Source: B25-G16 sp964549945
Lineage (GTDB): Bacteria; Desulfobacterota; DSM-4660; Desulfatiglandales; B25-G16
Reading direction: 5' to 3'
Length of the DNA stretch: 48,795 nt
NCBI GenBank assembly: GCA_964549945.1
Contig: CAZJXD010000026.1
Span: forward strand, 1-48,795
The notes beneath the pieces were generated by a model that was given only the letters and a program-made list of their open reading frames with translations, made no database searches and had not been told where the DNA came from. Positions 1 to 7,696 of the stretch are shown here, in pieces; the first letter of the stretch is position 1, and the number at the start of each line of letters is the position of its first letter. The translations under genes and the position numbers were made by a program.

Positions 1-277
1 GTTATGCGGTCCAGCGAGGGGAGAAAATGGCAAAGGAGCGAGGTTACCAGCTGGAAACTTGAATTATTTGATTTAAGGTCGTCCTTTTCGCTCTCTTAGG
101 GTGAATTGACGGGGATATTAGAATGGTATAAGATCTAGTCTAATTAAAAATTTAAAGTTATGCGAATCAGTTTTCTGAGGTATACGTTCATTGTCACTTA
201 AGTGATCCTCGCAATGAAAGTGCGAAGGCGCAGTGAGCACTTATCAATAATATTAATAATTAATATAGGAGGGAGAA
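1..277. other. Upstream region of the first gene
   Basis: No gene is visible here. A perfect 12-bp palindrome, TCACTTAAGTGA, lies at 194-205 and a related half (GAGCACTT) at 235-242, so a repressor or activator site is possible but unproven. The end is AT-rich and holds a strong ribosome binding site, AGGAGG at 267-272, five bases before the TTG start of the next gene. Confidence 0.3.
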
Positions 278-892
278 TTGACTGAGCAAAAATGGCTGCT
301 AAAAGGGGTTTTTTATGAATGCTGCCGCACCAACGGGCACTGCCCGCTGTGGTTCGGCAGAGACTTGGTGGATGGTCCTTGCGTAAACTTGGCTACTCAT
401 GAAGTCACCGAGGGGCAGATTCAAGGTGTAGATATGAAAGGCGTCATCTTCACCTATCACGGTGATGGCATCGGTCCCAGATATTCTGACCTGGCCCCCG
501 GCACAAAACGCACTAAGATTAATGAAGGGGCTCTTTATATAGCTGATAATGTAACCAAGGAACAGAAGGAAATCCTGGAGCTCTTTCTGACCAACCATTT
601 AACCAGCACCCGATGGCAGAAATCCCTGGGCGTCAAGTTCGTTAAGATAGAAATCAAAGAAGAAAATGGCATATACCACATCACCAACCCCTATTGCGAG
701 CAACACATGGCCTTAACCGTCGGCGGAGATCAGATAACTCCTATTCGAATGGAGAACTCACGCAACACCGCACTCAGCAACGTTAAGTTTTGCACCACCC
801 AGCTCTGGAGATACAAGGACTACGGTAAGAACATTGAATTCAGACAGACCAGCGGAGCTATTGCCGACTTTATATACTCTGGCACTGACTAG
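278..892 (+). CDS. DUF1326-like conserved protein
   Basis: A 204-residue soluble protein of unknown function. The N-terminal layout (Trp-Leu, then FYECC, then CPLWFG, then DGPCVNLATHEVTEGQI) resembles the DUF1326 family, whose members carry Cys pairs near the N-terminus followed by a Gly-rich beta segment. The middle (GVIFTYHGDG, then NEGALYIADNVTKEQKE) also fits that family, where it precedes a conserved helix. No signal peptide or membrane segment is visible. The start is TTG at 278, chosen because AGGAGG at 267-272 sits five bases upstream and no ATG lies close. A long hairpin follows the stop, so it is probably transcribed alone. The Cys residues could bind a metal; that is inference only. 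Confidence 0.7.
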   Translation: MTEQKWLLKGVFYECCRTNGHCPLWFGRDLVDGPCVNLATHEVTEGQIQGVDMKGVIFTYHGDGIGPRYSDLAPGTKRTKINEGALYIADNVTKEQKEILELFLTNHLTSTRWQKSLGVKFVKIEIKEENGIYHITNPYCEQHMALTVGGDQITPIRMENSRNTALSNVKFCTTQLWRYKDYGKNIEFRQTSGAIADFIYSGTD

Positions 893-912
893 CCGGAAAT
901 CAGGATTCAATA

Positions 913-947
913 ATTCGAGAATCCCCGCTTTAAGGGGCTTCTCGAAT
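913..947 (+). terminator. Long hairpin after the DUF1326-like gene
   Basis: ATTCGAGAA (913-921) and CCCC (923-926) pair with GGGG (934-937) and TTCTCGAAT (939-947), with one T/C mismatch and a 7-base loop. It lies 21 bases after the stop codon. No clear T-tract follows, so it may act as a transcript-end stabiliser rather than a classical intrinsic terminator. Confidence 0.55.
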
Positions 948-1116
948 AACTTAGAGTGGCCTTCTACAACGTTTTGGGGAGCATATCGCCGCCAATAAAG
1001 TCACTTCCAGAATAATATCGATGGTTCTAATCTATATATCCATTGTCAAGGCCCTTATCTGACTGAACCGAGCTTTGGCTCTACATTAATGACAGAGCTC
1101 AAATTGCGAAGAAGCC

Positions 1117-1478
1117 ATGTCCCCCCTCTGGCAGGCAATTTTTTTCCACCGCCCAAGGCCACAGGAAAGGCCCAAGAATACCATCTTGATGACTCGACCT
1201 TCCAAGCTCCCCGCATACGATAAGTGGGGTCATATCATTAAAGCCGGACACCTAGTCATTGAACCTCGATTCGATTTGGGCGCCGCCTTTTGGGTGGAGC
1301 TCGCGTCTGTAAAGGTTCATGGCAAGTGGGGTTACATCGATAAGGCCGGAAACTTCATTACTGGGCCTAGGTTTGATCTTCCTGGGGAGTTCAATAGAGG
1401 AATTGCCAAAGCAAAAATTGGGAAAAAAGTTGCTACATAGACAAGACATGAGAATTTGTCTGGAAACCAACTAGATGA
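1117..1478 (+). pseudogene. WG-repeat protein, decayed 3' fragment
   Basis: From about 1216 the frame reads two units typical of WG-repeat (KWG) proteins: YDKWGHIIKAGHLVIEPRFD and GKWGYIDKAGNFITGPRFD. The intact frame stops at 1440 after KIGKKVAT. Moving to the next frame restores the expected ending: YIDKT, then a TGA at 1449-1451 where Gly (GGA) is expected, then EFVWKPTR and a stop at 1476-1478. One frameshift plus one nonsense change therefore broke the end of the gene. The first 33 codons of the frame (1117-1215) have no repeat character, so the true 5' end is also missing or scrambled. WG-repeat proteins have varied or unknown roles; none is assigned here. Confidence 0.6.
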
Positions 1479-1777
1479 ATCTCGGCCAGCTTTCCTATAT
1501 GTTGTGGTGCCCGCCTAAAACAGAAAAGTAAATGATAGCCACTATCAGCAGCGCAAAAGTATTGCCCTAAAAATGTCAGGTTCGTACTTTCCCAAGATAC
1601 TGCTGGGTGGTTGAGAGTTTGGCATGTCTGAGGATTACCAAGTAGAAATTACTCACTCCATCCGGCCCGAGCTCATGGCCGAGGCCAGCACTAAGTCCTG
1701 ACCTCGACGAGCCTCTCGGGCTCAAGCTTGAGGCCGAAAGGCTCGGTCGAACCGAGTGAATAAATTAGTCATCGAAT
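1479..1777. other. Gene-free stretch with GC-rich dyads
   Basis: No convincing gene is visible. The right part is strongly self-complementary: GCCCGAG at 1665-1671 faces CTCGGGC at 1715-1721, and CTCGGT-CGA-ACCGAG at 1742-1756 forms a tight hairpin. These lie just past the 3' end of the minus-strand regulator (stop at 1778) and may end its transcript, although no T-tract is seen. A 25-codon frame at 1624-1701 was not accepted as a gene. Confidence 0.4.
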
Positions 1778-3337
1778 CTATGAAGCGAAGGACTTGGCCT
1801 TGCGCCCAAAGGTAATGCCCAGCTTCCTCATCCTCTTTCGGAGCGTTGATGGGTTGATCTTGAGCAACCCGGCCGCTCCTCCTTCTCCCCCGACCCTGCC
1901 CTCAGTCATCGCGAGGACCTTACGTATGTGCCCGGAAACAACCTCATCCAGTGCCAGCGCATCCTCTCGCTCTAAATGGGGGGCACCTTTAGGTTCCACG
2001 GCAGCTCTGCCTGTCATTGGGGCCTGGAGGTCCCCAAAGCCGATGGGCTCGCCCCTGCTCAAAATCATTGCCCTCTCAACCGTGTTCTCCAGCTCTCGTA
2101 CATTGCCGGGCCATGTATAGGCCATAAGCCGCTCAAGGGCACCCTGAGCCAAGGTCGGCATCTCCCTCATGCCTATCTCTCGCAATTTCCTCTGGATAAA
2201 GTAATGGACGAGGGACGGAATATCTCCCCTCCTCTCCCGTAAGGCCGGTATCACGATGGGAAAGACATTAAGACGAAAATAGAGGTCATCCCGGAACGTA
2301 CCCTCAGTGATCATAGCCTCAAGATCACGGTGGGTTGCGGCAATCACCCTGATATCCACCTTTATCGGCTCGGTTCCTCCAACCCTCTCGATCTCCTTTT
2401 CCTGAAGAACCCTCAAGAGCCTCACCTGGGCATCGGGATGAAGTTCACCCACCTCGTCCAGGAATATCGTGCCGCCATTGGCGCGCTCGAAACGCCCCCT
2501 CTTCCTCGTGAGCGCGCCGGTAAAGGCGCCCTTCTCGTGCCCGAACAGCTCGCTATCCACGAGGTTCTCCGGTATGGCCCCGCAGTTGACCGTGATGAAC
2601 GGGCCGTCTTTTCTCGTGGAGAGGTTATGGATTGCGCCGGCGATGACCTCCTTTCCCGTGCCCGTCTCTCCCAACAGCAGAACGGGGCTCGAAAGCGGTG
2701 CTACCTGCCGCACCATCTCCATCACGCCCCTCAGCCCGAAATCAGCACCGATGATCTCCTCCCCGGCGATCTGCCGCAGCTCGCTGTGGAGAAAACGGTT
2801 ATCCTCGGCAAGGAGCTCCTTGAGCTCGAGCAGCTCCTGGTACCTGACGCTGTTGGACAGGGCTATGGCGAAAGGCTCCCTGAGCAAGGAAACCAGGTCG
2901 GCGTGTTCCCTGGTGAAGGCGCCGCTCTCATTTGAGATAAAGGTCACTCCTCCTACAATATCCCCATCTACGATGAGTCGAAGCACCAGAAGCGAAGCGT
3001 CCTTTTCAAGCAGGCCCTTTGCTATCCAGGGCCTGGCCGTAGGGTGCATCTCCGCCCTGTCAACTACAGGGACCTCTTTGTCGGGACGCACCACGAACGT
3101 GCGTATGTCAGGTGGAACAGAGACGGTGAGGTTGAGCAGCGAGCTGCCCTCCGCTGAGGCCATGGCAAGGGCGGCGTGCTCACCCTTGTCCGGACGGTAG
3201 TGGGTTAAAATAACGCTATCCGCCGGGATATAGTCCTGGAGATATAGAAAGCTCTCATGCAGAAACGTTTGAACATCGAGGCTTCCGCAGATCCGGATGG
3301 TGGCCTCCCGAAAGAATTCCCTCTCATCTACCCGCAT
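1778..3337 (-). CDS. Sigma-54 enhancer-binding regulator (GAF-AAA+-Fis)
   Basis: A 519-residue activator of sigma-54 RNA polymerase. Residues about 20-165 look like a GAF sensor domain, as in FhlA/NorR-type regulators. A linker helix (170-190) follows, then the AAA+ domain with Walker A GETGTGKE (223-230), the sigma-54 contact loop GAFTGA (270-275) and Walker B GGTIFLDEVGEL (about 288-299). The C-terminus carries a Fis-type helix-turn-helix (GAAGLLKINPSTLRKRMRKL, about residues 485-505). All key ATPase residues are present, so it should be active. It lies head to head with the molybdoenzyme operon that starts at 3781. Palindromic sites and a -24/-12 promoter in the gap make that operon its likely target. 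The sensed ligand is unknown. Confidence 0.93.
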   Translation of the reverse strand: MRVDEREFFREATIRICGSLDVQTFLHESFLYLQDYIPADSVILTHYRPDKGEHAALAMASAEGSSLLNLTVSVPPDIRTFVVRPDKEVPVVDRAEMHPTARPWIAKGLLEKDASLLVLRLIVDGDIVGGVTFISNESGAFTREHADLVSLLREPFAIALSNSVRYQELLELKELLAEDNRFLHSELRQIAGEEIIGADFGLRGVMEMVRQVAPLSSPVLLLGETGTGKEVIAGAIHNLSTRKDGPFITVNCGAIPENLVDSELFGHEKGAFTGALTRKRGRFERANGGTIFLDEVGELHPDAQVRLLRVLQEKEIERVGGTEPIKVDIRVIAATHRDLEAMITEGTFRDDLYFRLNVFPIVIPALRERRGDIPSLVHYFIQRKLREIGMREMPTLAQGALERLMAYTWPGNVRELENTVERAMILSRGEPIGFGDLQAPMTGRAAVEPKGAPHLEREDALALDEVVSGHIRKVLAMTEGRVGGEGGAAGLLKINPSTLRKRMRKLGITFGRKAKSFAS

Positions 3338-3423
3338 GGATCACCTTATGTCTAAAGGTTAGTCTAGGTTCGTAAATCTCAACCTTTGAGATCGGCCAAA
3401 GGAAAAATTGAAATTGGAGAATC

Positions 3424-3531
3424 GGAGTAACGGAGAACCGGAGTATTGAAAACAGAAGATCGAAAGCCAAATTCTAAACATTATGGAAGCTTTCCATATT
3501 TGGCATCGAGACTCCATTGCTCCGTTACTCC
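3424..3531. repeat. 108-bp nested palindromic element
   Basis: GGAGTAACGGAG (3424-3435) is the exact reverse complement of CTCCGTTACTCC (3520-3531). Inside it, GCCAAAT (3466-3472) pairs with ATTTGGC (3498-3504), and the centre ATGGAAGCTTTCCAT is nearly palindromic. The arms carry short iterations of CGGAG/GGAGTA. This is the architecture of a REP- or MITE-like intergenic repeat. It sits between the regulator start and the activator sites and accounts for much of the 3338-3613 gap. Confidence 0.55.
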
Positions 3532-3613
3532 AAAAAATATTCCTATACCGCAGTGTGGATATCATTCAGCCCAGGAAATGAATCAAAACCATATACCTTT
3601 AATCCAAACTTTT

Positions 3614-3627
3614 TGTCCCATGGGACA
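3614..3627. promoter_or_regulatory. Upstream activator site 1 (palindrome)
   Basis: TGTCCCATGGGACA is a perfect 14-bp palindrome. An identical copy lies at 3665-3678. Its centre is about 135 bp upstream of the expected start of the sigma-54 transcript, a normal distance for an enhancer bound by a sigma-54 activator. Confidence 0.7.
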
Positions 3628-3641
3628 CTTTATTAACAAAA

Positions 3642-3655
3642 TGTCCCATAGTCAA
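3642..3655. promoter_or_regulatory. Upstream activator site 2 (degenerate)
   Basis: TGTCCCATAGTCAA keeps the left half of the palindrome exactly and has a weakened right half. It lies 28 bp after site 1 and 23 bp before site 3, so it could be a low-affinity middle site of a three-site array. Confidence 0.5.
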
Positions 3656-3664
3656 TCTAAAAAA

Positions 3665-3678
3665 TGTCCCATGGGACA
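3665..3678. promoter_or_regulatory. Upstream activator site 3 (palindrome)
   Basis: A second exact copy of TGTCCCATGGGACA, centred about 84 bp upstream of the expected transcription start. The two perfect copies are the best evidence for a dimeric Fis-type regulator binding here, most likely the one encoded at 1778-3337. Confidence 0.7.
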
Positions 3679-3727
3679 GTTAAAACTCGCCTAGATTATA
3701 ACAACTTGATTTTACTAAAAAATTATC

Positions 3728-3744
3728 TTGGCATGCCCCATGCT
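3728..3744 (+). promoter_or_regulatory. Sigma-54 (-24/-12) promoter
   Basis: TTGGCATGCCCCATGCT matches the sigma-54 consensus YTGGCACG-N4-TTGCW at all but two defined positions. GG (3730-3731) and GC (3742-3743) are separated by exactly 10 bases, as the sigma-54 holoenzyme requires. Transcription should begin near 3755, about 25 bases before the first ATG at 3781. Confidence 0.85.
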
Positions 3745-3780
3745 TTATATTAAGGCACCACAGCGGAGAGGAGAGAAAGG

Positions 3781-4107
3781 ATGAGATGGATGGAAACGAT
3801 CAAGGTTCAATCGGCAACCGGCAGGGAGCGCGCAGCTGAACACGAACTAACGGTATTGGCACGCGAGGTTCAGGAGAATCCCGAGCGTTGTGGATTGCGG
3901 GAGGCTGCTGTTTCAAGCCATGCCACCGTGCCCGGGTGCTTCGCTCTGAGGCTCTTTTGGGATACCGATGATCCCCAACCCAGAGGAAGCACCTTAGGGA
4001 TGAGCCTCGCGCAAAGCCTGAAGGCCTTTGGTCTTGTAGACCACTCCGTGTGGATCGAAGCCGGTAAAAAAGAAGGAGGTGAAAAGGATGTGCAGTCGAA
4101 GAAATAG
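3781..4107 (+). CDS. Small conserved protein, first gene of sigma-54 operon
   Basis: A 108-residue soluble protein that I do not recognise with certainty. The first part (METIKVQSATGRERAAEHELTVL) looks like a short beta strand and a long helix. The second half has a strand-rich stretch, CFALRLFWDTDDPQ, followed by a Gly-rich helix, SLAQSLKAFGLVDHSVWIE. This pattern could be a ferredoxin-like alpha/beta fold of the antibiotic-monooxygenase or dimeric alpha-beta barrel type, but no catalytic motif supports that. A purine-rich ribosome binding site (GGAGAGGAG) lies before the ATG. It is the first gene after the sigma-54 promoter and overlaps the next start by 20 bases, so its role is probably tied to the downstream oxidoreductase. 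Confidence 0.7.
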   Translation: MRWMETIKVQSATGRERAAEHELTVLAREVQENPERCGLREAAVSSHATVPGCFALRLFWDTDDPQPRGSTLGMSLAQSLKAFGLVDHSVWIEAGKKEGGEKDVQSKK

Positions 4108-4660
4108 AAGACAGCGTCAATCAGGCCTTGAGACATCGAACATCGCCTATTGGACGATTCGCCTGATGCACGACAATCCCATTCTTCCGCTGGTGAGAAA
4201 TCCCTATAAGCTTCTCAAGGCAGCGGGATTAGAGGAAGGCCACAAAGTGCTCGAGGTGGGATGCGGACCGGGATTTTTCACCATGCCCGCGGCAAGGATA
4301 GTGGGAAATGGAGGCCATGTATATGCAGTCGATATCCATCCGCATGCAGTAGCCAGGGTGAAGGAGAAAATCGAGAAAGAGGCCCTCAAGAACGTTACGA
4401 CTATGTCCATCAACGCGTCGAGCACCGGGCTACCGGGTGGAAGCGTTGACCTTGCCTTTCTGTTTGGACTTCGATACATCGCCGGCGGCCTTGAAAAGGT
4501 GATCTCCGAGCTCCACCGAGTGTTAAAGCCCGGGGGAATCCTCTCTTTTGAGAAGACCGGGGGCTCTGAGGCGGCTTTGGTTGAGGAAGTCGAGCGAAAG
4601 GGATTTGCCTACACGGGAAGGGGAGGTCGAATCTTTTTATTTACAAAGGAAGGAGAGTAA
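4088..4660 (+). CDS. SAM-dependent methyltransferase (class I)
   Basis: A 190-residue class I methyltransferase. The SAM-binding motif I, VLEVGCGPGFFT, is at about residues 54-65. Motif II (HVYAVDIHPHAV) with its acidic ribose-binding residue follows, and a motif resembling LHRVLKPGGILSF lies near residue 150. The start at ATG 4088 is preferred over an upstream GTG because AAGGAGG at 4073-4079 sits eight bases before it. The gene overlaps the previous one by 20 bases and precedes the membrane protein by only four. The substrate is unknown. In this operon it may act on a small-molecule acceptor related to the molybdoenzyme, but nothing in the sequence names the acceptor. Confidence 0.85.
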   Translation: MCSRRNRRQRQSGLETSNIAYWTIRLMHDNPILPLVRNPYKLLKAAGLEEGHKVLEVGCGPGFFTMPAARIVGNGGHVYAVDIHPHAVARVKEKIEKEALKNVTTMSINASSTGLPGGSVDLAFLFGLRYIAGGLEKVISELHRVLKPGGILSFEKTGGSEAALVEEVERKGFAYTGRGGRIFLFTKEGE

Positions 4661-4664
4661 CATC

Positions 4665-5126
4665 ATGAAAAAGAAATCCCTGAACTTCTGGATAAACATA
4701 GTTATCTTCATCGCGTTTATCCTCGTCGTTTTCACGGGGATCGTGCTCCGCGAGTTTCCCGTTGATCTGAGCGGGTGCACGGTTCTGGGAGTACCCCGAA
4801 AGGAGCTGGCGGATCTCCACTGGGTGCTGTCCCTTTCAATGATTCTCTTTATCTTCGCACACCTCGTGCTCCACTGGGGCTGGGCCAAGATGAGCTTCAG
4901 AAAACACCTTCACCTCGGCCCAAAGGCGCTCGCCATTACCGCGATCGTGCTCGTACTAGTCTCCATGCTCGTGGCGCCCGTGTACCTCACCAAGGATCTG
5001 CCCGGCAGGCAAGAGGAGAACGTTGCCTATTTAGAACCAGACCCCTCCCTCGATATGGCGGCCTCGTTAGGGGGACGTTCCGGAAATGGAGCAAGCCTGC
5101 AAAATCCACTGAAAAACTATAGATAA
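4665..5126 (+). CDS. DUF4405-like three-helix membrane protein
   Basis: A 153-residue inner-membrane protein with three hydrophobic helices at about residues 8-28, 53-74 and 88-106. His52 begins helix 2 (LHW) and His66 and His70 lie further along it (AHLVLHW). This is reminiscent of DUF4405 and of cytochrome b subunits of formate dehydrogenase type, where such His residues bind haem. A role as quinone-reactive membrane partner of the exported molybdoenzyme encoded next is therefore plausible, but haem binding is inference. The start at ATG 4665 follows a good AAGGAAGGAG site at 4646-4655. The C-terminal 45 residues are hydrophilic and Gly/Ser-rich. Confidence 0.75.
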   Translation: MKKKSLNFWINIVIFIAFILVVFTGIVLREFPVDLSGCTVLGVPRKELADLHWVLSLSMILFIFAHLVLHWGWAKMSFRKHLHLGPKALAITAIVLVLVSMLVAPVYLTKDLPGRQEENVAYLEPDPSLDMAASLGGRSGNGASLQNPLKNYR

Positions 5127-5163
5127 CGATCAACATCGAACGCGCAGAAATAGGAGGACACCA

Positions 5164-7518
5164 ATGAGCAGAATCACGAGAAGGGTTTTTCTCAAGGCAT
5201 GGGCGTTGCTTGGCGTAACGCTCGCCGTAGGAAAATATATGAGCACAAGGACGTTGAGCTTTACCGATCTCGTAAATCCCGCCCACGCCGCGCAAGGCAA
5301 GGCCAAAAGGCTGGTCCCCGTGGTGAACGACGTGGACGCACACTCCCAGTGCAAGATGATGGTAAGTGTCCAGGGAGGGAAGGTGACTGCCATCGCCGGC
5401 GACCCCAAGGACCCCGAGAGCAAGGGCCGGCTCACCGTTCGGGGCAAGCACATGAAAGAGATCCTCTACGCGCCCGACCGGCTCACATACCCCATGAAGC
5501 GAGTTGGAGAACGGGGAGAGGGTAGGTGGAAGAGGATCTCATGGGATGAGGCCTTGACGACCATCGCTGACAGGCTGAAGGAGATCAAGAGGCAATACGG
5601 CCCCGAGGCCATCGACTTCCACCACGGCCATTACCACAGCGGCGATATCCTCGGCTCGTATCTGGCAAGGCTCGCGAACCTCATCGGCACCCCGAACATC
5701 ACCAACCCAAGCCACGTGTGCCATCTTCCACGGGTGTTCCTGGAGTTCAACTACGACCTGGGAGCGGTGGTGCCGCCCGATGTGGCGCACACCAAATGTC
5801 TGATCATATGGGGCGGCAATCCCGAGGCCACCAACAAGCCCCAGGATATCGCCATCAAGGAGGCAAGATCCAGGGGCATGAACCTGATCGTGATCGATCC
5901 ACGGCGCACCTCCTACGCCAAGGAGGCCGATCTCCACGCCCAGCTTCGGCCCGGCACCGATGGGGCCCTGGCCCTGGGGCTGCTGCACGTGATCATTAAA
6001 GAAGGGCTCTACGACAAGGAGTTCGTAGAGAAATGGACCATCGGGTTTGAGAAACTGGAGAAGCACATCGAACAATACCCCCCTGAGAAGGTGGCGGAGA
6101 TCACCTGGGTCCCCGCCGAAACGATTAAAGAGATCGCCTGGATGTACGCCGCCACCAAACCCGCGTGCATCAGCCCCAGGAATGCCCTCGACCAGCACAC
6201 CAACTCCTCGGTTGCCATCCGCGCCATCGATATCCTGATGGCGATCACAGGGAACCTGGATGTGAAGGGTGGAAACATTATCATCATACCCATCTCCATG
6301 GGCATGGAGGACATCAAGCTTTACGACAAGCTCCCTCAGGAAACAGCGAACAAGAAGCTCGGGGCCGATACATGCCTCTACTCAAAGATCTCAGAGGCCT
6401 GGCCCGCTGCGCACACGCCCTCTCTGTGGGATGCCATTCTCCATGGCGAACCCTACCCCGTGAAGGCCATAGTGGTGATGGCCTCAAACCCGAGGCTTAC
6501 CTGTGCGAACACCAACGTCGTGGAGGAAGCCCTGAAAAAACTCGATTTTCTCGCCGTGGCAGACCTCTTTATGACACCAACAGCAGAGCTCGCCGATATC
6601 GTGCTCCCGGCCTGCACCTTTCTCGAGAGAACCCGGTTTGTGACCTACGACACCCACGCAGACCACTCCTGGAACGTGCACTCCCGGATCGTGCTCAGCC
6701 CCAAGGCGGTGGAGCCCCTGGAGGAGTCATGGTCGGATTGGAGGATCATCTGCGAGCTGGGGAGAGCCATAGGCTACGGGGAGTACTTCCCGTGGAAGAG
6801 CGAGGAGGAGGCCATCGATCATGTGCTCATGCCGCTCGGCATCACCTGCGAAGATCTGATGGAACAACCTCAAGGGATCATCATGCCCGTTCCTCCCTTT
6901 CTCTACACCAAGTTCAAGGGCCTCTTCGGCACGATCATGCGGAAGGTGCTCAAACTCGCTGTCTTCAGGGACTACCCCGAGATGTACAAGAAATACGAAT
7001 CCAAGGGGTTCATGACGCCCTCCAAGAAGGTGGAGCTTTACTCGGAGCGGTTGGAGAAGCTCGGCTGCGATCCCCTGCCTACATACCGGGAGCCTGCCGA
7101 GAGCCCGGTATCACGGCCCGACCTGGCCAAAGAATACCCCTTGATACTGATCGCGGGCACCAAACTGGAGATGTACACCCACTCCGAGATGAGGAACATC
7201 CCCGGGCTTCGAAGGCTCTTCCCGGAGAACCTCCTGGAGGTCAACCCCAGGATTGCGGCCACGCTCGACATCGCTGAGGGGGAGCTCGTGAGGATCTCAT
7301 CGCCGAGGGGAAGCATTATGTGCAAGGCCCACCTGACCGATCGCATCGATCCCCGTGTGGTGCACCTCTGCTGCGGATTCAGGGAGAGCAACTGTAACGT
7401 GCTGACCGACCACAAGGCCTTTGATCCCATCACCGGATCAACAGGGCTGAAATCGCTGTTGTGCAAGGTAGAGAAAATAGTAACTCTTCAGGTTGATAGG
7501 CTGAAGACTGAAGGTTAA
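5164..7518 (+). CDS. Tat-exported molybdopterin oxidoreductase lacking Fe-S ligands
   Basis: A 784-residue enzyme of the DMSO reductase superfamily. The N-terminus has a twin-arginine signal (RITRRVFLKAW, then a hydrophobic stretch to AHA near residue 42), so it works in the periplasm. Typical molybdopterin signatures follow: RISWDEAL (about 124), GGNPEATNK, VIDPRRTSYAKEAD and LRPGTDGALALG. The C-terminal dinucleotide-binding domain starts near residue 655. Cys186 in NPSHVCHLPR is the likely Mo/W ligand. The [4Fe-4S] region is odd: instead of CxxCxxxC it has only Cys63, and the usual Cys before Lys-Gly reads GRLTVRGKH. No Fe-S partner gene is nearby, only the membrane protein at 4665. The substrate cannot be named; reductases of S-, N- or As-oxides all have relatives of this type. 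Confidence 0.92.
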   Translation: MSRITRRVFLKAWALLGVTLAVGKYMSTRTLSFTDLVNPAHAAQGKAKRLVPVVNDVDAHSQCKMMVSVQGGKVTAIAGDPKDPESKGRLTVRGKHMKEILYAPDRLTYPMKRVGERGEGRWKRISWDEALTTIADRLKEIKRQYGPEAIDFHHGHYHSGDILGSYLARLANLIGTPNITNPSHVCHLPRVFLEFNYDLGAVVPPDVAHTKCLIIWGGNPEATNKPQDIAIKEARSRGMNLIVIDPRRTSYAKEADLHAQLRPGTDGALALGLLHVIIKEGLYDKEFVEKWTIGFEKLEKHIEQYPPEKVAEITWVPAETIKEIAWMYAATKPACISPRNALDQHTNSSVAIRAIDILMAITGNLDVKGGNIIIIPISMGMEDIKLYDKLPQETANKKLGADTCLYSKISEAWPAAHTPSLWDAILHGEPYPVKAIVVMASNPRLTCANTNVVEEALKKLDFLAVADLFMTPTAELADIVLPACTFLERTRFVTYDTHADHSWNVHSRIVLSPKAVEPLEESWSDWRIICELGRAIGYGEYFPWKSEEEAIDHVLMPLGITCEDLMEQPQGIIMPVPPFLYTKFKGLFGTIMRKVLKLAVFRDYPEMYKKYESKGFMTPSKKVELYSERLEKLGCDPLPTYREPAESPVSRPDLAKEYPLILIAGTKLEMYTHSEMRNIPGLRRLFPENLLEVNPRIAATLDIAEGELVRISSPRGSIMCKAHLTDRIDPRVVHLCCGFRESNCNVLTDHKAFDPITGSTGLKSLLCKVEKIVTLQVDRLKTEG

Positions 7519-7552
7519 TTGTTTAGGTTGATAGGCTGAAGACTGAAGGTTA
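7490..7552 (+). repeat. 28-bp direct repeat across the stop codon
   Basis: The 28 bases at 7490-7517 (start AGGTTGATAGGC, end GAAGGTTA) are repeated exactly at 7525-7552, with a 35-bp period. The first copy encodes the last residues of the oxidoreductase (QVDRLKTEG) and two bases of its stop codon. A short repeat has therefore inserted into, or expanded at, the 3' end of the gene. Confidence 0.85.
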
Positions 7553-7616
7553 TTTAGTTTGCAACGATTGAATCAAGCCATTCAAGACCTTCTCGGTTTC
7601 GACGATTTTCGGTTCA

Positions 7617-7635
7617 ATCAGGGATGAATCCTGAT
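7617..7635. terminator. Short hairpin between convergent operons
   Basis: ATCAGG (7617-7622) pairs with CCTGAT (7630-7635) around a 7-base loop. It lies between the convergent molybdoenzyme operon and the sigma-factor operon. No T-tract is present, so its role as terminator is weakly supported. Confidence 0.3.
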
Positions 7636-7696
7636 CGGACTGGTAACCCAGGCGCTTTGCCATGAGTGGTTAAAAAAATAGAGATATAGAAAACGA

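Noticed and set aside
1624..1701. A 25-codon frame (start MSEDYQVEITHS)
   Set aside because: It is too short, has no ribosome binding site and overlaps a GC-rich dyad region.
4548..4664. A 39-codon extension of the three-helix membrane protein into the methyltransferase gene
   Set aside because: ATG 4665 has a good ribosome site, and the extension is out-of-frame methyltransferase sequence.
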